A stretch of 45,460 bases of DNA, taken from Plantago elongata (taxonomy: Eukaryota; Streptophyta; Magnoliopsida; Lamiales; Plantaginaceae). The stretch is from the NCBI GenBank assembly GCA_036897095.1, contig JAYMSP010000622.1:1-45460 (forward strand), in the 5' to 3' direction. Made by a program: the position numbers and the translations under genes. The notes beneath the pieces are model-generated. The model was given only the letters and a program-made list of their open reading frames with translations, was not told the origin of the DNA and did no database searches. Position 1 is the stretch's first letter. Every line of letters starts with the position of its first letter. Of the stretch, positions 34,305 through 44,551 are shown piece by piece.

Positions 34305-34414
34305 TTTTGTGTGTTTCTGGAATACATACAAGAGAAGAGAAGAGAGTTAATTGAACTGCATTGTTGTGAGAAACAAAGAAAAGTGAGGGGACTTTACTTA
34401 CAAGGTGAATGAAA

Positions 34415-34437
34415 GAGTTAGAGAGAGAGAGAGAGAT
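34415..34437. repeat. (GA)n tract in the GGCT leader
   Basis: An uninterrupted GA run on the plus strand, hence a CT run in the 5' leader or core promoter of the minus-strand GGCT gene. CT-rich tracts near plant transcription starts are common. Confidence 0.85.
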
Positions 34438-34552
34438 AGGAATAGGAGCTCTTAAATCTCTCTCTATGGACAGGACAGGACGACGACTCAACTCTGATGA
34501 AATGGAAGTGAAGGAGATGATGAAGGTGTTAAGGCTTATTATTATTATTTAT

Positions 34553-34570
34553 AATTTATATAAACTAACA
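34553..34570 (-). promoter_or_regulatory. Candidate TATA box of the GGCT gene
   Basis: On the minus strand TTTATATAAATTATAA occurs about 250-265 bases upstream of the start codon. It is followed by a TAATAATAATAAT tract. The leader may contain an intron that I cannot see, so the assignment is tentative. Confidence 0.3.
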
Positions 34571-34781
34571 AATAAATCAAGAAATAAATAAATAAGAAAA
34601 GATTAAAGAAGAGACAAAAAAAGTGTTTATTTCAGAACTTGCGGTCCATCAAAACCGTGACTTGGAGACACGTATATGGAAGAAATGTTAATCAAATTGA
34701 TGCTGACAGTTACTAAAATTTAGGGCAACTCCATTGATTTTCCTGAACAAGGTACACAAGATTTATTTGTACTCCGGTGTA

Positions 34782-35314
34782 TACGTGTATTTCGAACCGA
34801 ACGTATCGAACAATTAGTTTAGCGAACGTTCGTTCGGTTCGTGTTCGTGTTCGATGAACATCTTAAGCTTTTAATCATGTTCGGTCCGATAATATTTTAA
34901 CAAGTTCGTGTTCGTTCGATTGTTCGGTTCGTCAAAGACATAAAATTAATTATAATATAATAAAAATACAAAAATTTCATATTAATTGTTATAAAATAAT
35001 AATAAACTAAAAAATTTATAATACATTTCATAAATATTGTACTCCACCTATTATGTATTGGATATATTAATTATATAAATATCATTACTACTTGGTTATA
35101 TAATATTAATATATAGTGTAATTTTATTAAATATTTAATTTATTCGCGAACCGTTCGTGAACTACCGAACAATAATAAATATGTTCGTGTTCGGTTCGTT
35201 ATCTACACGAACATGTTTGCGAACTGTTCGGTTCGGTCAAACTCGAACACGAACCGAGCGTTGACCGATTTTTTCACAAACTTTTCATGAACGTTTGGTT
35301 CATTTACACCCTTA
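34782..35314. mobile_element. Non-autonomous hAT-type element 3 (533 bp)
   Basis: Flanks carry an 8-bp near-duplication, CCGGTGTA (34,774-34,781) and CCGGTGCA (35,315-35,322). The right end, inverted, reads TAAGGGTGTAAATGAACC and the left TACGTGTATTTCGAACC. Both sides are crowded with GTTCGTGTTCG / CGAACACGAAC motifs facing each other, a common design of plant hAT MITEs. The middle is AT-rich and non-coding. Confidence 0.88.
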
Positions 35315-35390
35315 CCGGTGCATATTCTCTCACAAAAAGTATAAGATATGTATTTTATTTTATGTGTATCTCACACTCTTTATGTGTAAG

Positions 35391-35484
35391 AGTGCACAAG
35401 GAAAGATCCGACATCTTTAAAGACGATACACACTAAAAGTGTACCGGGAAAGACCCGACATCTATAAAGACGATACACATGAAA
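35391..35484. repeat. 47-bp tandem duplication
   Basis: Two adjacent copies, 35,391-35,437 and 35,438-35,484, share GGAAAGA-CCGACATCT-TAAAGACGATACACA with a handful of substitutions. Confidence 0.9.
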
Positions 35485-36255
35485 TGGGAATATATAATGT
35501 GATGATGATACAACAAATAATCCACTCCAACTCTTTATATCAGTTTTGGAGTAATATGTTGATGTACTTCATTTTTCTATACATTTTTCATACACTTTAT
35601 TTTTTCTCATGTGTTAATGTTTTAATTGGTTATTAATCTTTATAATCTAATTTTGTTGGATACTCGATCAATTTATATTGTCATGTTATTTGTGTGATAC
35701 ATCAAAGACGGTTTATCTAACCCTTCCAAACACAAAAAGAAGGGGCCAAATTTCAGTCCGAGCCATTCGGACTGATGTACAATTTGTGATATTTAAGACT
35801 TTTTTTTACCTATCAATTATATAAAAGGATATAATATGCCTATAAACATTCTTTTTAATTAGGTACATGATATAGTTAGAAAATATCACTAATAAGTTAG
35901 ATTAGATTTTTAAAAGAGCGAGTATATTGTAATGTAAGATTTTCTTACGTATTAGAAAATTTTGATTTTAATATAAAAATCGGTAAGATTGGACCAGGCG
36001 CACGATTTTTAAGAATCGGACCGGACCGGTTTGTCTATTTAAGGATCAAATATGCTGGAGTAAAACATAAACACAAAAACACACACAAAATCCTGCTACT
36101 ATGTGTTTCTCTCTCAAATTCATCATTCAATCGCGTTTATACTCTCGGATCTGTCGGATATTGTACGTTTCTATCGCATCTCCACTCGGTTTCAACTTAC
36201 TACGTTCGATGCAGATGGATAAGGTAAAATCCACCACGATATTGTATGTTTTTTT

Positions 36256-36915
36256 GTGTGCATTTCATGATTTTCAATTTAGTTCTCATAATTTAGTGTT
36301 TAAAACTTCCAGATCTAGTTGCTAAGATTTTTAACTTCATATCCAGAACGAAAAGAAGCAAGCTCGACAAATCTGAAAAATATTCCCGAAAATCTGTTCA
36401 GATCTGAAAAATATATCAAATCTGAACATCAAACTAGTACGTACCTTACTGTTTTAACTACCATTGCTATGGTTATTAGTTTATGTTACAATTTTTTCTG
36501 TGTTGTTATAGTTTTAAGATACATTGTTATATATTTACGATTCACTGTTATAGTTTTAAGTATCAATATTATTGATTTCAGCTCGCATGTATGTGTCATG
36601 ATTTTTTATTCAGTTTTCATGATTTGATGTTTAAAACATTCAGATACAGTTGTTTTCGTGTTCAAATCCACAAATCCAGAATGATGAAGTAGCTAGCTCA
36701 TCAGATTTATAATTAAATCATTCCCGAAAATATGTTAAGATCTAATTAAATATATAAATTATGAACGGAGGATACGTGTATACCTTACTGTTTTAACAAG
36801 CATTATTGTTATAGTTTTATCTTGTGTTGCATTTTTCTGCTTTGTTATAGTTTTAAAATGTGTTGTTATATTTTTATGAGTCAGTGTTATAGTTTTAAGC
36901 ATATATTATTGTGTT
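36256..36915. repeat. Diverged ~331-bp tandem duplication
   Basis: Copy A (about 36,256-36,585) and copy B (about 36,586-36,915) share in order: TTCATGATTTT/GTCATGATTTT, GTTTAAAACWTYCAGAT, ATTCCCGAAAATMTGTT, CCTTACTGTTTTAAC, and two TGTTATAGTTTTAAG motifs. A shorter third partial copy may follow to about 37,060. Confidence 0.75.
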
Positions 36916-37945
36916 TAGTATGTTATGCTTATTAGAGTTTTAAAATGCATATTGTTATATTTAAGAATCAATATTATTGTTTTAACTTGTTTTGTATATT
37001 TTTGTTATGTTAGAATTTACAGGAACTAATATAGTTCTAACATACATTGTTATTGTTTTAAAAGAATCCAAGAAAGAAGACAGGGAGACGTGAAGGTTCT
37101 TACATTGATAATAGTTGAGGGTACAATTGGAATTGTATAAAATAGTTTTTCATCTAGTTGTATTCCGAGAATAGAGCTAGAGTAGTAATCTTGTATTCAT
37201 TATTCGTATAGTGGATACTTTCGCCTTGAGGCTCGGTGGGTTATCAACATAGATAACCTGCTAAAAATTTATATCTTGTTCCAGATTATTGCCGCTGTCT
37301 TTCTGATTTATATAGTTTCTATCGAAGCCTTATGATGTATTGAATATACTCTTCATTGTTTACAGCAGAAGAGTATAAGCAGTACACATAGTTTGAATTG
37401 TAGTAGTTGTCAAAGTATTAAATTCCGGTCATTATACTATTTCATAGATAATAATTTTTGAGTTTGTTCTATTGAAAATCAGTTTTCATCATTTAACTGA
37501 TCTGAATTGAAGTTATTTGTAGTATAATAAAAACTAAGACTTGTTTTTTCATCATAATATAATCTCAGCTTATCTGAAATTGAAGTAGATTTAATAAATT
37601 TGAATTGAATTGTAGTATAAAAATAACAAATCCGAATTGAATTTAATCGAAGAGATCTAAAGAGAACTAAACTCAACTAACTGAAATTAACGTAGTGTAA
37701 TCAAACAGAACCGAATTGGTATTTATTTTCTGAAAAACTATAATGAGGTAAGGATAATCAAAATCTAAGAAGTTGATTAGGCGAGTAAGAAGTTTCATTA
37801 GTAGTAATTACTATGTATTTAGTGAAGTTAGTACTATTTAATAAGTGGGTAGCTTGGGAAGACAAATTTGAAGTGCAGAAATGGTGAAAATTCAATGAAT
37901 TGTATCTCCGAATTGATCTGATTTGAAAGAACACAAAGAAAGAAG

Positions 37946-40900
37946 ATGAAGTCACCGGAAACATCTCACCGGACACGTTCGAAAGCAGCTCCCGATTGGA
38001 CGGTGGAGGAATCCCTAACCCTAGCCACCGAAATGAAGAGCGTCGAATCGGAGTGGGGTTCAACTCTTCCTTCTTTCCAGAAATGGCAGCAGATCGTCGA
38101 GAATTGCAACGCTCTCGGTCTCAACCGGAACTTGAATCAGTGCAAGCGCCAATGGGATTCTCTCTTGTCCGACTATCAATTGGCTAAAGGAACAGCCCCT
38201 ATTTCTTATTCACTTCCTCTCCACCTCTATCACGCTATCGACGAGTTTGTTTCGCCTCAGAACAACAAATGTCATGTTATGGGCACGGACCTAGATTCGG
38301 AGCCGGAGGAGGAGACTAAGCCTCGTGTTTCTCAGCTCCGGTTACAGACTGGTAATTTTATTCAACTCGAGCTTATTTGGATCAACTATCACATTAGTTA
38401 TTAATTATCATGTTGCTTTGTTGTTAAATTTACTTGGTGTTAGTATTGGTAAGAATGATTTTCTTTCTTGTTATGATTTGGTAACGGCTTACAGGTTATT
38501 AAGAGTTGATACTCATTTCGGGTAGTTTTAACGTATGTGAAGATTAGTTTTCATTAGGTGAATAACTTAACAACAATCTTATTGGTTGGGTATTACAATT
38601 TACAAGTATAAGTTCTGCTCACTGTAAAGAGAAATACAGAACGTGTGAGAGTAAGGGCGATGGTCATCTTGGTTCAGTGAGGCTGTGTTGATGTAATAGT
38701 ACATGTAGTCTGGTTCAGGGTTTATATACTTACCTAGACTATGTTGTTTGTTTGGGCTAAATTGTATGCTACTTTCCGCATCCGGAAGAGAGTTAACTTG
38801 TTGGGAAGTTTGATCAGCATTCTCTTACCAAATTAGATTTTGCCTTCTTTAGTTCCGCTGATATTCAAAATTCGATACGTACTGCAATTTTTTGCTGATA
38901 TTGGTTCTGTTCCATTATGAGCTTGACTTCCACATTAATGTTACACTTTTCTAGGTTTTGTATTTGAAGATCCATGACTGTATTGTGTTTTCTGTTCTGA
39001 GCCAAAAAAAATTACCCAATTTGGTAACTCAAAATTGAATGAAATCCATGGATTGACGTGTCGTTTGACTAAGATAATCATAAAATTTGGAAAGAACTCC
39101 AAACAATACTATGCTTAGTCGTAACAAATGAAAATTTCACATGTTGAAACATAATATTATAACAAGCAGTATACATGAAATCATCAATCCGAAGTTTATA
39201 CTATTAAAGACAGACAAAATAGATAACGAAAACCCAAAACTCAATAACCACCATCATGATTATTAAGCAACTGGAACCATGACCTCATTAGTCCTAAACG
39301 GTGGCAAAGTTATCCAGGGAGGGTTAAACCTTGCAAGGACAAACTCACCCACCACCTGAAACCCATCACTCTCCAAACACTCCTTCAACTTGTTCACCTT
39401 CTCTTGAACAACTTTGTCACCCGCAGTCCCACTAAACGTCACCACTCCATACTTCTTCTCACCTTCCTCCCTTATCACCACCCTCTCATCCGTTGGCTTT
39501 GGCACATCCTCCACCTTACAATACTTTGATGGCAGAATGAACCCCATCGTCATCATCACACCAGTACTCTTACTTATCACCGGTGCAGTCATCGCGATTT
39601 TCTCAGAGGAAGAAGTTTTGGTGATGACTGGTGCTGTCATGGCAATTTTCTCGGGTCGGTTGTTTTCGGGTTTGCCAAATACGCCAATGAAGCTGGCGAG
39701 GATTTGGAAACCTGCTTCCTTTTCGGATTTGAAGTCAGCTGGATTGTAGGTTATTTCAGCGATTACGGAGGAAGGGTATTTCCGGACTTCGTAACCATTA
39801 GCGGATTGGATTACTTCGTATTTTGGTGTTTCCACCGGAATTCTGCCAAAAACCATACCCATTTTCACAAGCTTGTTTTGAGGTGTCTAGACCACAGGCA
39901 GAATATTTGGCTGTTCTTTGGTTTTCTTTTATGTTTTTATGATGCTTGGTTTTTCTTTATTTGTTTGTTGAGATTATATTCCGAACTTATGGGGATTCTT
40001 ATAGGAAATGACATGTGAATTTTAGTCACAGAGTCAAAGTATGAAACCAGCTGAAATGATGTGTTGAAGTGAATAGTCTTTGAGTTGAAGATTCCTGAAT
40101 GGAAGCTACATAGAACTTCTAAGTGTCAAGTTGTCAATGTGATTGCTTGGGGAAGGAGTGGGTTGTATGCAGCTTGTGAAAATGAATGGAGAGAAAGAAA
40201 AGGAGATATTTGTGGAACTGATTGTGCCACCCAATTTCTTTTAAAGTAAGATATATATTTGTCTTAATAGTGAACCAACTTCTTAGTTAGTTCTTAGAAC
40301 TTGTTAAGCTTCAGTATGCCTTCTTATTTGAGCTGTCAGCCCCTGATTAGTTGCATTAATTTACCATAAAACTATCAGAAAGTGCTGAAATATGTTGCAT
40401 ATTAGAGAAATCAGTAATCTGCATTGTGACTGGCTTTGGGCTAATGCTTTAGAGTGTGAAGCACGAGTGAAACATTTGGTCGGGAGTTCGAGTCACATTT
40501 GCCATTTTAAAAAAAAACGAGTGATACATTTGGTAAACTTCAACAAGGGTAAAATATTTGTTACGAATTACAATGAATGATAGGAAATATGCAGTGCAAA
40601 GGAGCAGAGGCTATTTATGTCAAACACAAATTTATGAATTGTGATATCTGTATTATTAAGGAACATTACAACATACAATTCATTTGTTCTGAATTGATCA
40701 AAATTTTGGAATTTATTTGTTTGAAATGTAAAGAGCACGGCATGTAGTTATTTCATTAGTCTCATCGCTGTTGTCTTTGATGACAAACAATGCATATATC
40801 AGGATTTATATACCAGCCAAAATCAAGTGCTCATTATCTCCTCAGATTGTGCTCATGATCTTATAGATCACGTTGTGACTGGTTTTGACTGCTGAAATGT

Positions 40901-41570
40901 AGTATTCTTTATACCTGAAGTTTTTCTTTTCTTTTTCTAATGATAAATTATACCTGAAGTTAATTCTACTGAATGTATGGTCCTGATTAACGGGATATTT
41001 CATATATGCATGCCTTAGTTTCTTGCTGACAAAACGATTGAATTGTCTGCATACATGGGACATAAATTTGATAAATATCGTGAGGTTTATAAAGGTGATG
41101 AGATGTGCATAGTTGTTTGCATTCTTCACCAATTCTATGGACATCTAAAATATATGTTCTTTGAAACACTAGGGTCAAAGAAGCAACGGCGCCGAATGAA
41201 GCGCAAGAAGCGAAGAGTAGAAAGGCTAAATCCTTGGGGATACTTCACGAGCACAAATGTAAAGCACGAAGAACCCAGTAGCAGAGTGAAGGAAAGGCCT
41301 GGTATCGTGAACAAGAACATAGCTGCAAGCATCTCTGATGACATAGAAAAAGAGCAGCAAATGGCTACAATCCTGTGGGAGAAGGCCTTAGAAATAAACA
41401 CCGTACTCGAAACAAGCCTAGCAGATGTCGATGTGGGCGATAAATTAAGTGACCTGAGAGATGCTGAGCTTGTACAGACGAGATGCCAGGGTGATAAGCT
41501 TATTGGTTATCTTACAAAGATCTCAACAACGCTGAATGAGCTCTGCGATATAGCGCAGCATTGTAAATAA
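37946..41570 (+). CDS. Trihelix (Myb/SANT-like) DNA-binding protein, 2 exons, 267 aa
   Basis: Probable nuclear transcription factor of the trihelix group (ASR3-like). Exons 37,946-38,351 and 41,173-41,570; GT-AG borders; 804 open bases with matching phase. The N-terminal trihelix domain spans about residues 16-80 with the spaced tryptophans W18, W47 and W70 and the CKRQWDSLLSDY helix. Exon 2 opens with a strong basic stretch, KKQRRRMKRKKRR (about 138-150), a likely nuclear localisation signal. A helical, coiled-coil-like C-terminus follows, ending at 41,570. The 2.8-kb intron contains an unrelated antisense gene. I cannot exclude a small extra exon in the intron. Its target genes are unknown. 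Confidence 0.82.
39263..39862 (-). CDS. SOUL heme-binding family protein, intronless, 199 aa
   Basis: A complete single-exon gene lying antisense inside the trihelix intron. The SOUL/HBP family binds heme and other tetrapyrroles; the plant cytosolic members are close to this length. Seen here: MGMVFGRIPVETPKYEV at the N-terminus, KYPSSVIAEITYNPADF, a direct internal repeat of EKIAMTAPVI (residues 71-80 and 87-96), PTDERVVIREEGEKKYGVV, and the conserved end FNPPWITLPPFRTNEVM. I chose the ATG at 39,862, which gives the family-typical MGMVFG; an ATG two codons upstream (39,868) is also in frame. No signal peptide is evident. The frame is intact. Confidence 0.93.
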   Translation of the reverse strand: MGMVFGRIPVETPKYEVIQSANGYEVRKYPSSVIAEITYNPADFKSEKEAGFQILASFIGVFGKPENNRPEKIAMTAPVITKTSSSEKIAMTAPVISKSTGVMMTMGFILPSKYCKVEDVPKPTDERVVIREEGEKKYGVVTFSGTAGDKVVQEKVNKLKECLESDGFQVVGEFVLARFNPPWITLPPFRTNEVMVPVA

Positions 41571-41909
41571 TCATGATTAATTGATGGGTCATACATCATG
41601 TGTACAACTATGTATCTGCACTTCTGCATCTTCAGCGTAAGGGATTTGTTCCATAAAATCACGAGTCAAATTTAGTAATCTATAAAATCAGAAATGAAGA
41701 GGTGACAGAATATAACTTTTATACTCAAATAGAAGTGAAACAATTTTCGTCGTGGACGTACAACCAAACCAAAGTGAAATAATTTTCCATTTATACATTT
41801 TTAACCATACATTATTAAGCTCACACAATAACTTTTCTATTTCAAACTCATTCTTAACTAAATATTACAATTTTTTTAAATATTTTGCATATGAGAAATG
41901 TTTCGTTAT
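41571..41909. other. Spacer between the trihelix gene and copia copy 2
   Basis: AT-rich; it should contain the trihelix 3' UTR. No gene is visible. Confidence 0.6.
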
Positions 41910-42442
41910 TGTTACGTTTAGCTCAATCAACCGATCACTAAACACAATGACAATCAACTCTATGGCGTTGCTCCAACAGTTGAGACAACTATCACACGAA
42001 TAATCAATCTAACAACGATTCAAATAACTCACAAACACAAGGTTTTACGTGGTTCGACAAATGTCTATGTCCACGGGACTAACCAAAGATTCTATTATTG
42101 ATCAGTTCGTTTATAGTGATAAAACAACACTTCAACAATGGAGAATTACAGAGAACCAATAGAAATCTCAAAGAAAACTGTTTTCGATAGTTTGAAGAAG
42201 AAGTTAACTAACTCTGATGAGATACTAACTAACTCACTCATTGTAGAAGCCTTCCAGCCCTATATATGCGTGCTATGGCATCATATCACATGTCATCACG
42301 TGTCACAAGCCAACCAGTGAACCACACATCACCCAACCCATATGAACTCAAGCTCTCGGCTGCTTCAACAACTTATTCCAGCTGCCAGCTCACAAAAACG
42401 ACTCAGCGTTATAACTACTGTCTATATGACTGTTGTGTAACA
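41910..42442 (-). repeat. 3' LTR of copia copy 2
   Basis: On the minus strand it starts TGTTACACAACAGTC at 42,442 and ends ...CTAAACGTAACA at 41,910, with TGTTAC/GTAACA terminal inverted ends. Just inside lies the purine-rich GGGAGG stretch. It is collinear with the LTR of copy 1, with scattered substitutions and small indels. Confidence 0.85.
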
Positions 42443-42543
42443 TTGCCTTCAATACTTCATAGTTTAAACCTCCCTGAATTCAATCTACTCATCACAAATC
42501 TCCACGTTAGATTGAATTCCACTCTAGTACTCTAATGTAACTC

Positions 42544-43383
42544 CTAAGGTTGGAGCAAACCCTCCTGCACTTTCATCAATGATGAACAAAACTGAAACTT
42601 CGACACAGGCAAAGCTTTTATCAAGCTATCAACCATATTCTCCGAAGTATGTATCTTTTCCACTTTAATACTTCTCTCATCAATCACATCTTTGATATAG
42701 TAAAGCCTCACATCAATGTGCTTTGTCCTCTCATGAAACACTTTATGTTTAGATAACTGTATTGCACTTTGGTTATCACAATACATTGTAACACACTCCC
42801 AATATATGCCAAGCTTCTGAAGTAAACCCGTAAGATACAAAACTTCCTTAATTGCTTCTGTCAGTGCAATAAGTTCAACCTCTATAGTTGATAGAGCCAC
42901 CACTTGTTGTTGTGAGCTTTTCCAGCTTATTGCAGTTCCATGTAGAGTAAATACATATCATGTGTTAGACTTCCTTGTGTCAGCATTAGATGCATAATCA
43001 TCATCCTTATATCCTACCAAAGGTTGATCAGAATTCTCCACCTTCTTAAAACATAATCTATGATCCATTGTACATTTGATAAACCTCAATACCCCTTTCA
43101 TAGCTTTCCAATGAGCATGTCCAGGATTGCTCATATACCTTCTGATTACACTCATAGAATATGCAAGATCAGGCCTGCAGCAGATCATGGTATACATGAC
43201 ACTTCCAACTGCACTTGCATAAGGCATAGCTTCCATTATGTGCTTTTCGGTTTCAGTAGTAGCGCATTGGTCATTTGAGACTTTCAAGCTCAGACTCAAG
43301 GGAACATATGCAGGCTTGGACTCATGCATCTTGAACTTGGTTAAAACTTTCTTCAAGTAGCAAAATCGAGTAAGAGTAGTCAC
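42544..43383 (-). pseudogene. RNase H and RT C-terminal remnant of copia copy 2
   Basis: The 43,383-42,958 frame covers the end of RT and the start of RNase H (MEAMPYASAVGSVMYTMICC, HWKAMKGVLRFIK). The 42,903-42,544 frame gives the rest, with MYCDNQSAIQL and HERTKHIDVRLYYIKD. A stop at about 42,957 breaks the domain, and the first catalytic Asp area reads GYKDDDYAS instead of the usual GYxDxDxA. Confidence 0.85.
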
Positions 43384-43511
43384 TTATTGATCTTCACTTC
43401 TGTGTATATCCATACCAAGTATCCTCTTCACATATCCCAAATCCTTCATCTCAAATTCCTTGTCCAGGCTTGTTTTCACCCCTTCAATCATCTTCTTGCA
43501 CTTACCAGCAA

Positions 43512-44551
43512 TCAAAATATCATCAACATACAACAATAGGTATAGCAATCCTGTACTACCATCTCCAGTTTGGTAAATACAACTATCATAGCTGCTTCTC
43601 TTAAACCCACATATAACATAAATATATCAAACCTCTTGTACCACTGCCTAGGAGATTTCTTTAAACCATTCAATGATTTCTTGAGCAAGCATGCCTTAGA
43701 ATCAGCATTCTTCAACTCCACTCCATCTGGCACTCTCATAAAGACTTGTTCTTCGAGATTTCCATGTAAGAAAGCAGTTTTTACATTCATTTGTTGTAGA
43801 TAGAATCCATTCTGAGTCACAATAGACAATAATATCCTGATTGAAGTGTGCTTAACCACAGGAGAAAACATTTCTGAGTAATCTATTCCTTCTCTTTGTG
43901 TAAAGCCTTTGGCAACCAACCTTGCCTTGAACCTTACTTGTCCTCCTATTGCAGATTCATCCTTCTTCTTGAATATCCACTTGCACCCTACCAACTTGGT
44001 ATTCTTAGGTACAATGACAATATCCAATGTTTCATTTTTGTACAGAGAATTTAATTCATCCTGTATAGCTTTCAACCACAGATCCTTCTCTGGACAAGTG
44101 ACAACTTCAATGTAGTTGTTTGGTTCAGTGTAATAGACATCCTCAGCAACACTGAGAGCATAAGACACCATATAGGATTTTCCTATTCTCCCAAAACCAT
44201 ACATGTCTGGTGCCTGTCTTCCAGTTCTCCTTGCTCTATCTGTCAATGTTTCATCAACAGTTGTATCCACTGTTGTATCAACATTGTCTGATGCATCCTC
44301 AGTCTCAAGGCCAGTACTATTGTCAACCACTTGAGTATCAGTCTCAAGCTCCACCTCAATGTTAAATCCATCCAGATCATCATCAATACTAGTAGGATAC
44401 AGTACTTTTGAGCTTTGAGTTTTGAGTGGCATCACCTTCTCATTGAAGTTCACATTCCTACTAAGGGTACACTTCTTCCTATAAATGCTCCACAACTTGT
44501 ATCTTTTAACCCCGGTTGGGTAACCCAAGAACACACACCTCAGTGCCCTGG
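43512..44551 (-). pseudogene. Integrase C-terminal and reverse transcriptase remnant of copia copy 2
   Basis: A long frame holds LRCVFLGYPTGVKRYKLW (integrase C-terminal), an acidic linker, then RVT_2 motifs NTKLVGCKWIFKKK, RFKARLVAKGFTQREGIDY and VKTAFLHGNLEEQVF. It shifts near the catalytic YVDD region (YCCMLMIF is out of frame). The open frame actually begins at 44,675 inside the inserted LTR, so its first ~41 codons are chimeric and not part of the copia protein. Confidence 0.87.

Larger units (their letters stand above)
35323..37945. other. Intergenic region with tandem duplications, possibly an old retroelement
   Basis: No protein gene is supported. It holds a 47-base tandem duplication (35,391-35,484) and a ~331-base diverged tandem duplication (about 36,256-36,915). 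A leader-like stretch follows a TATTTAAGG at about 36,036. A segment around 37,160-37,300 (CTTGTATTCATTATTCG... then GCCTTGAGGCTCGGTGGG) resembles the end of an LTR. The trihelix promoter occupies the right end. Confidence 0.5.
41910..44551 (-). mobile_element. Ty1/copia retrotransposon copy 2, interrupted by another element
   Basis: Same family and orientation as copy 1. From left: 3' LTR (41,910-42,442), RNase H, reverse transcriptase, and the C-terminal part of integrase, which stops abruptly at 44,551. The distance from the LTR inner edge to that point is 2,109 bases, against 2,106 bases to the matching point (17,640) in copy 1, so the two copies are collinear. The remaining 5' part is expected beyond the inserted element, outside the window. 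Confidence 0.9.

Noticed and set aside
39414-40018. Plus-strand frames of 104-111 codons
   Set aside because: They are antisense to, or overhang, the SOUL heme-binding gene, whose conserved motifs fix the minus strand as coding.
41043-41172. An upstream ATG that would make the second trihelix exon a stand-alone gene
   Set aside because: The first ~43 codons are unlike the rest, and the AG at 41,171-41,172 joins in phase with the donor at 38,352, giving a sensible 267-aa protein.
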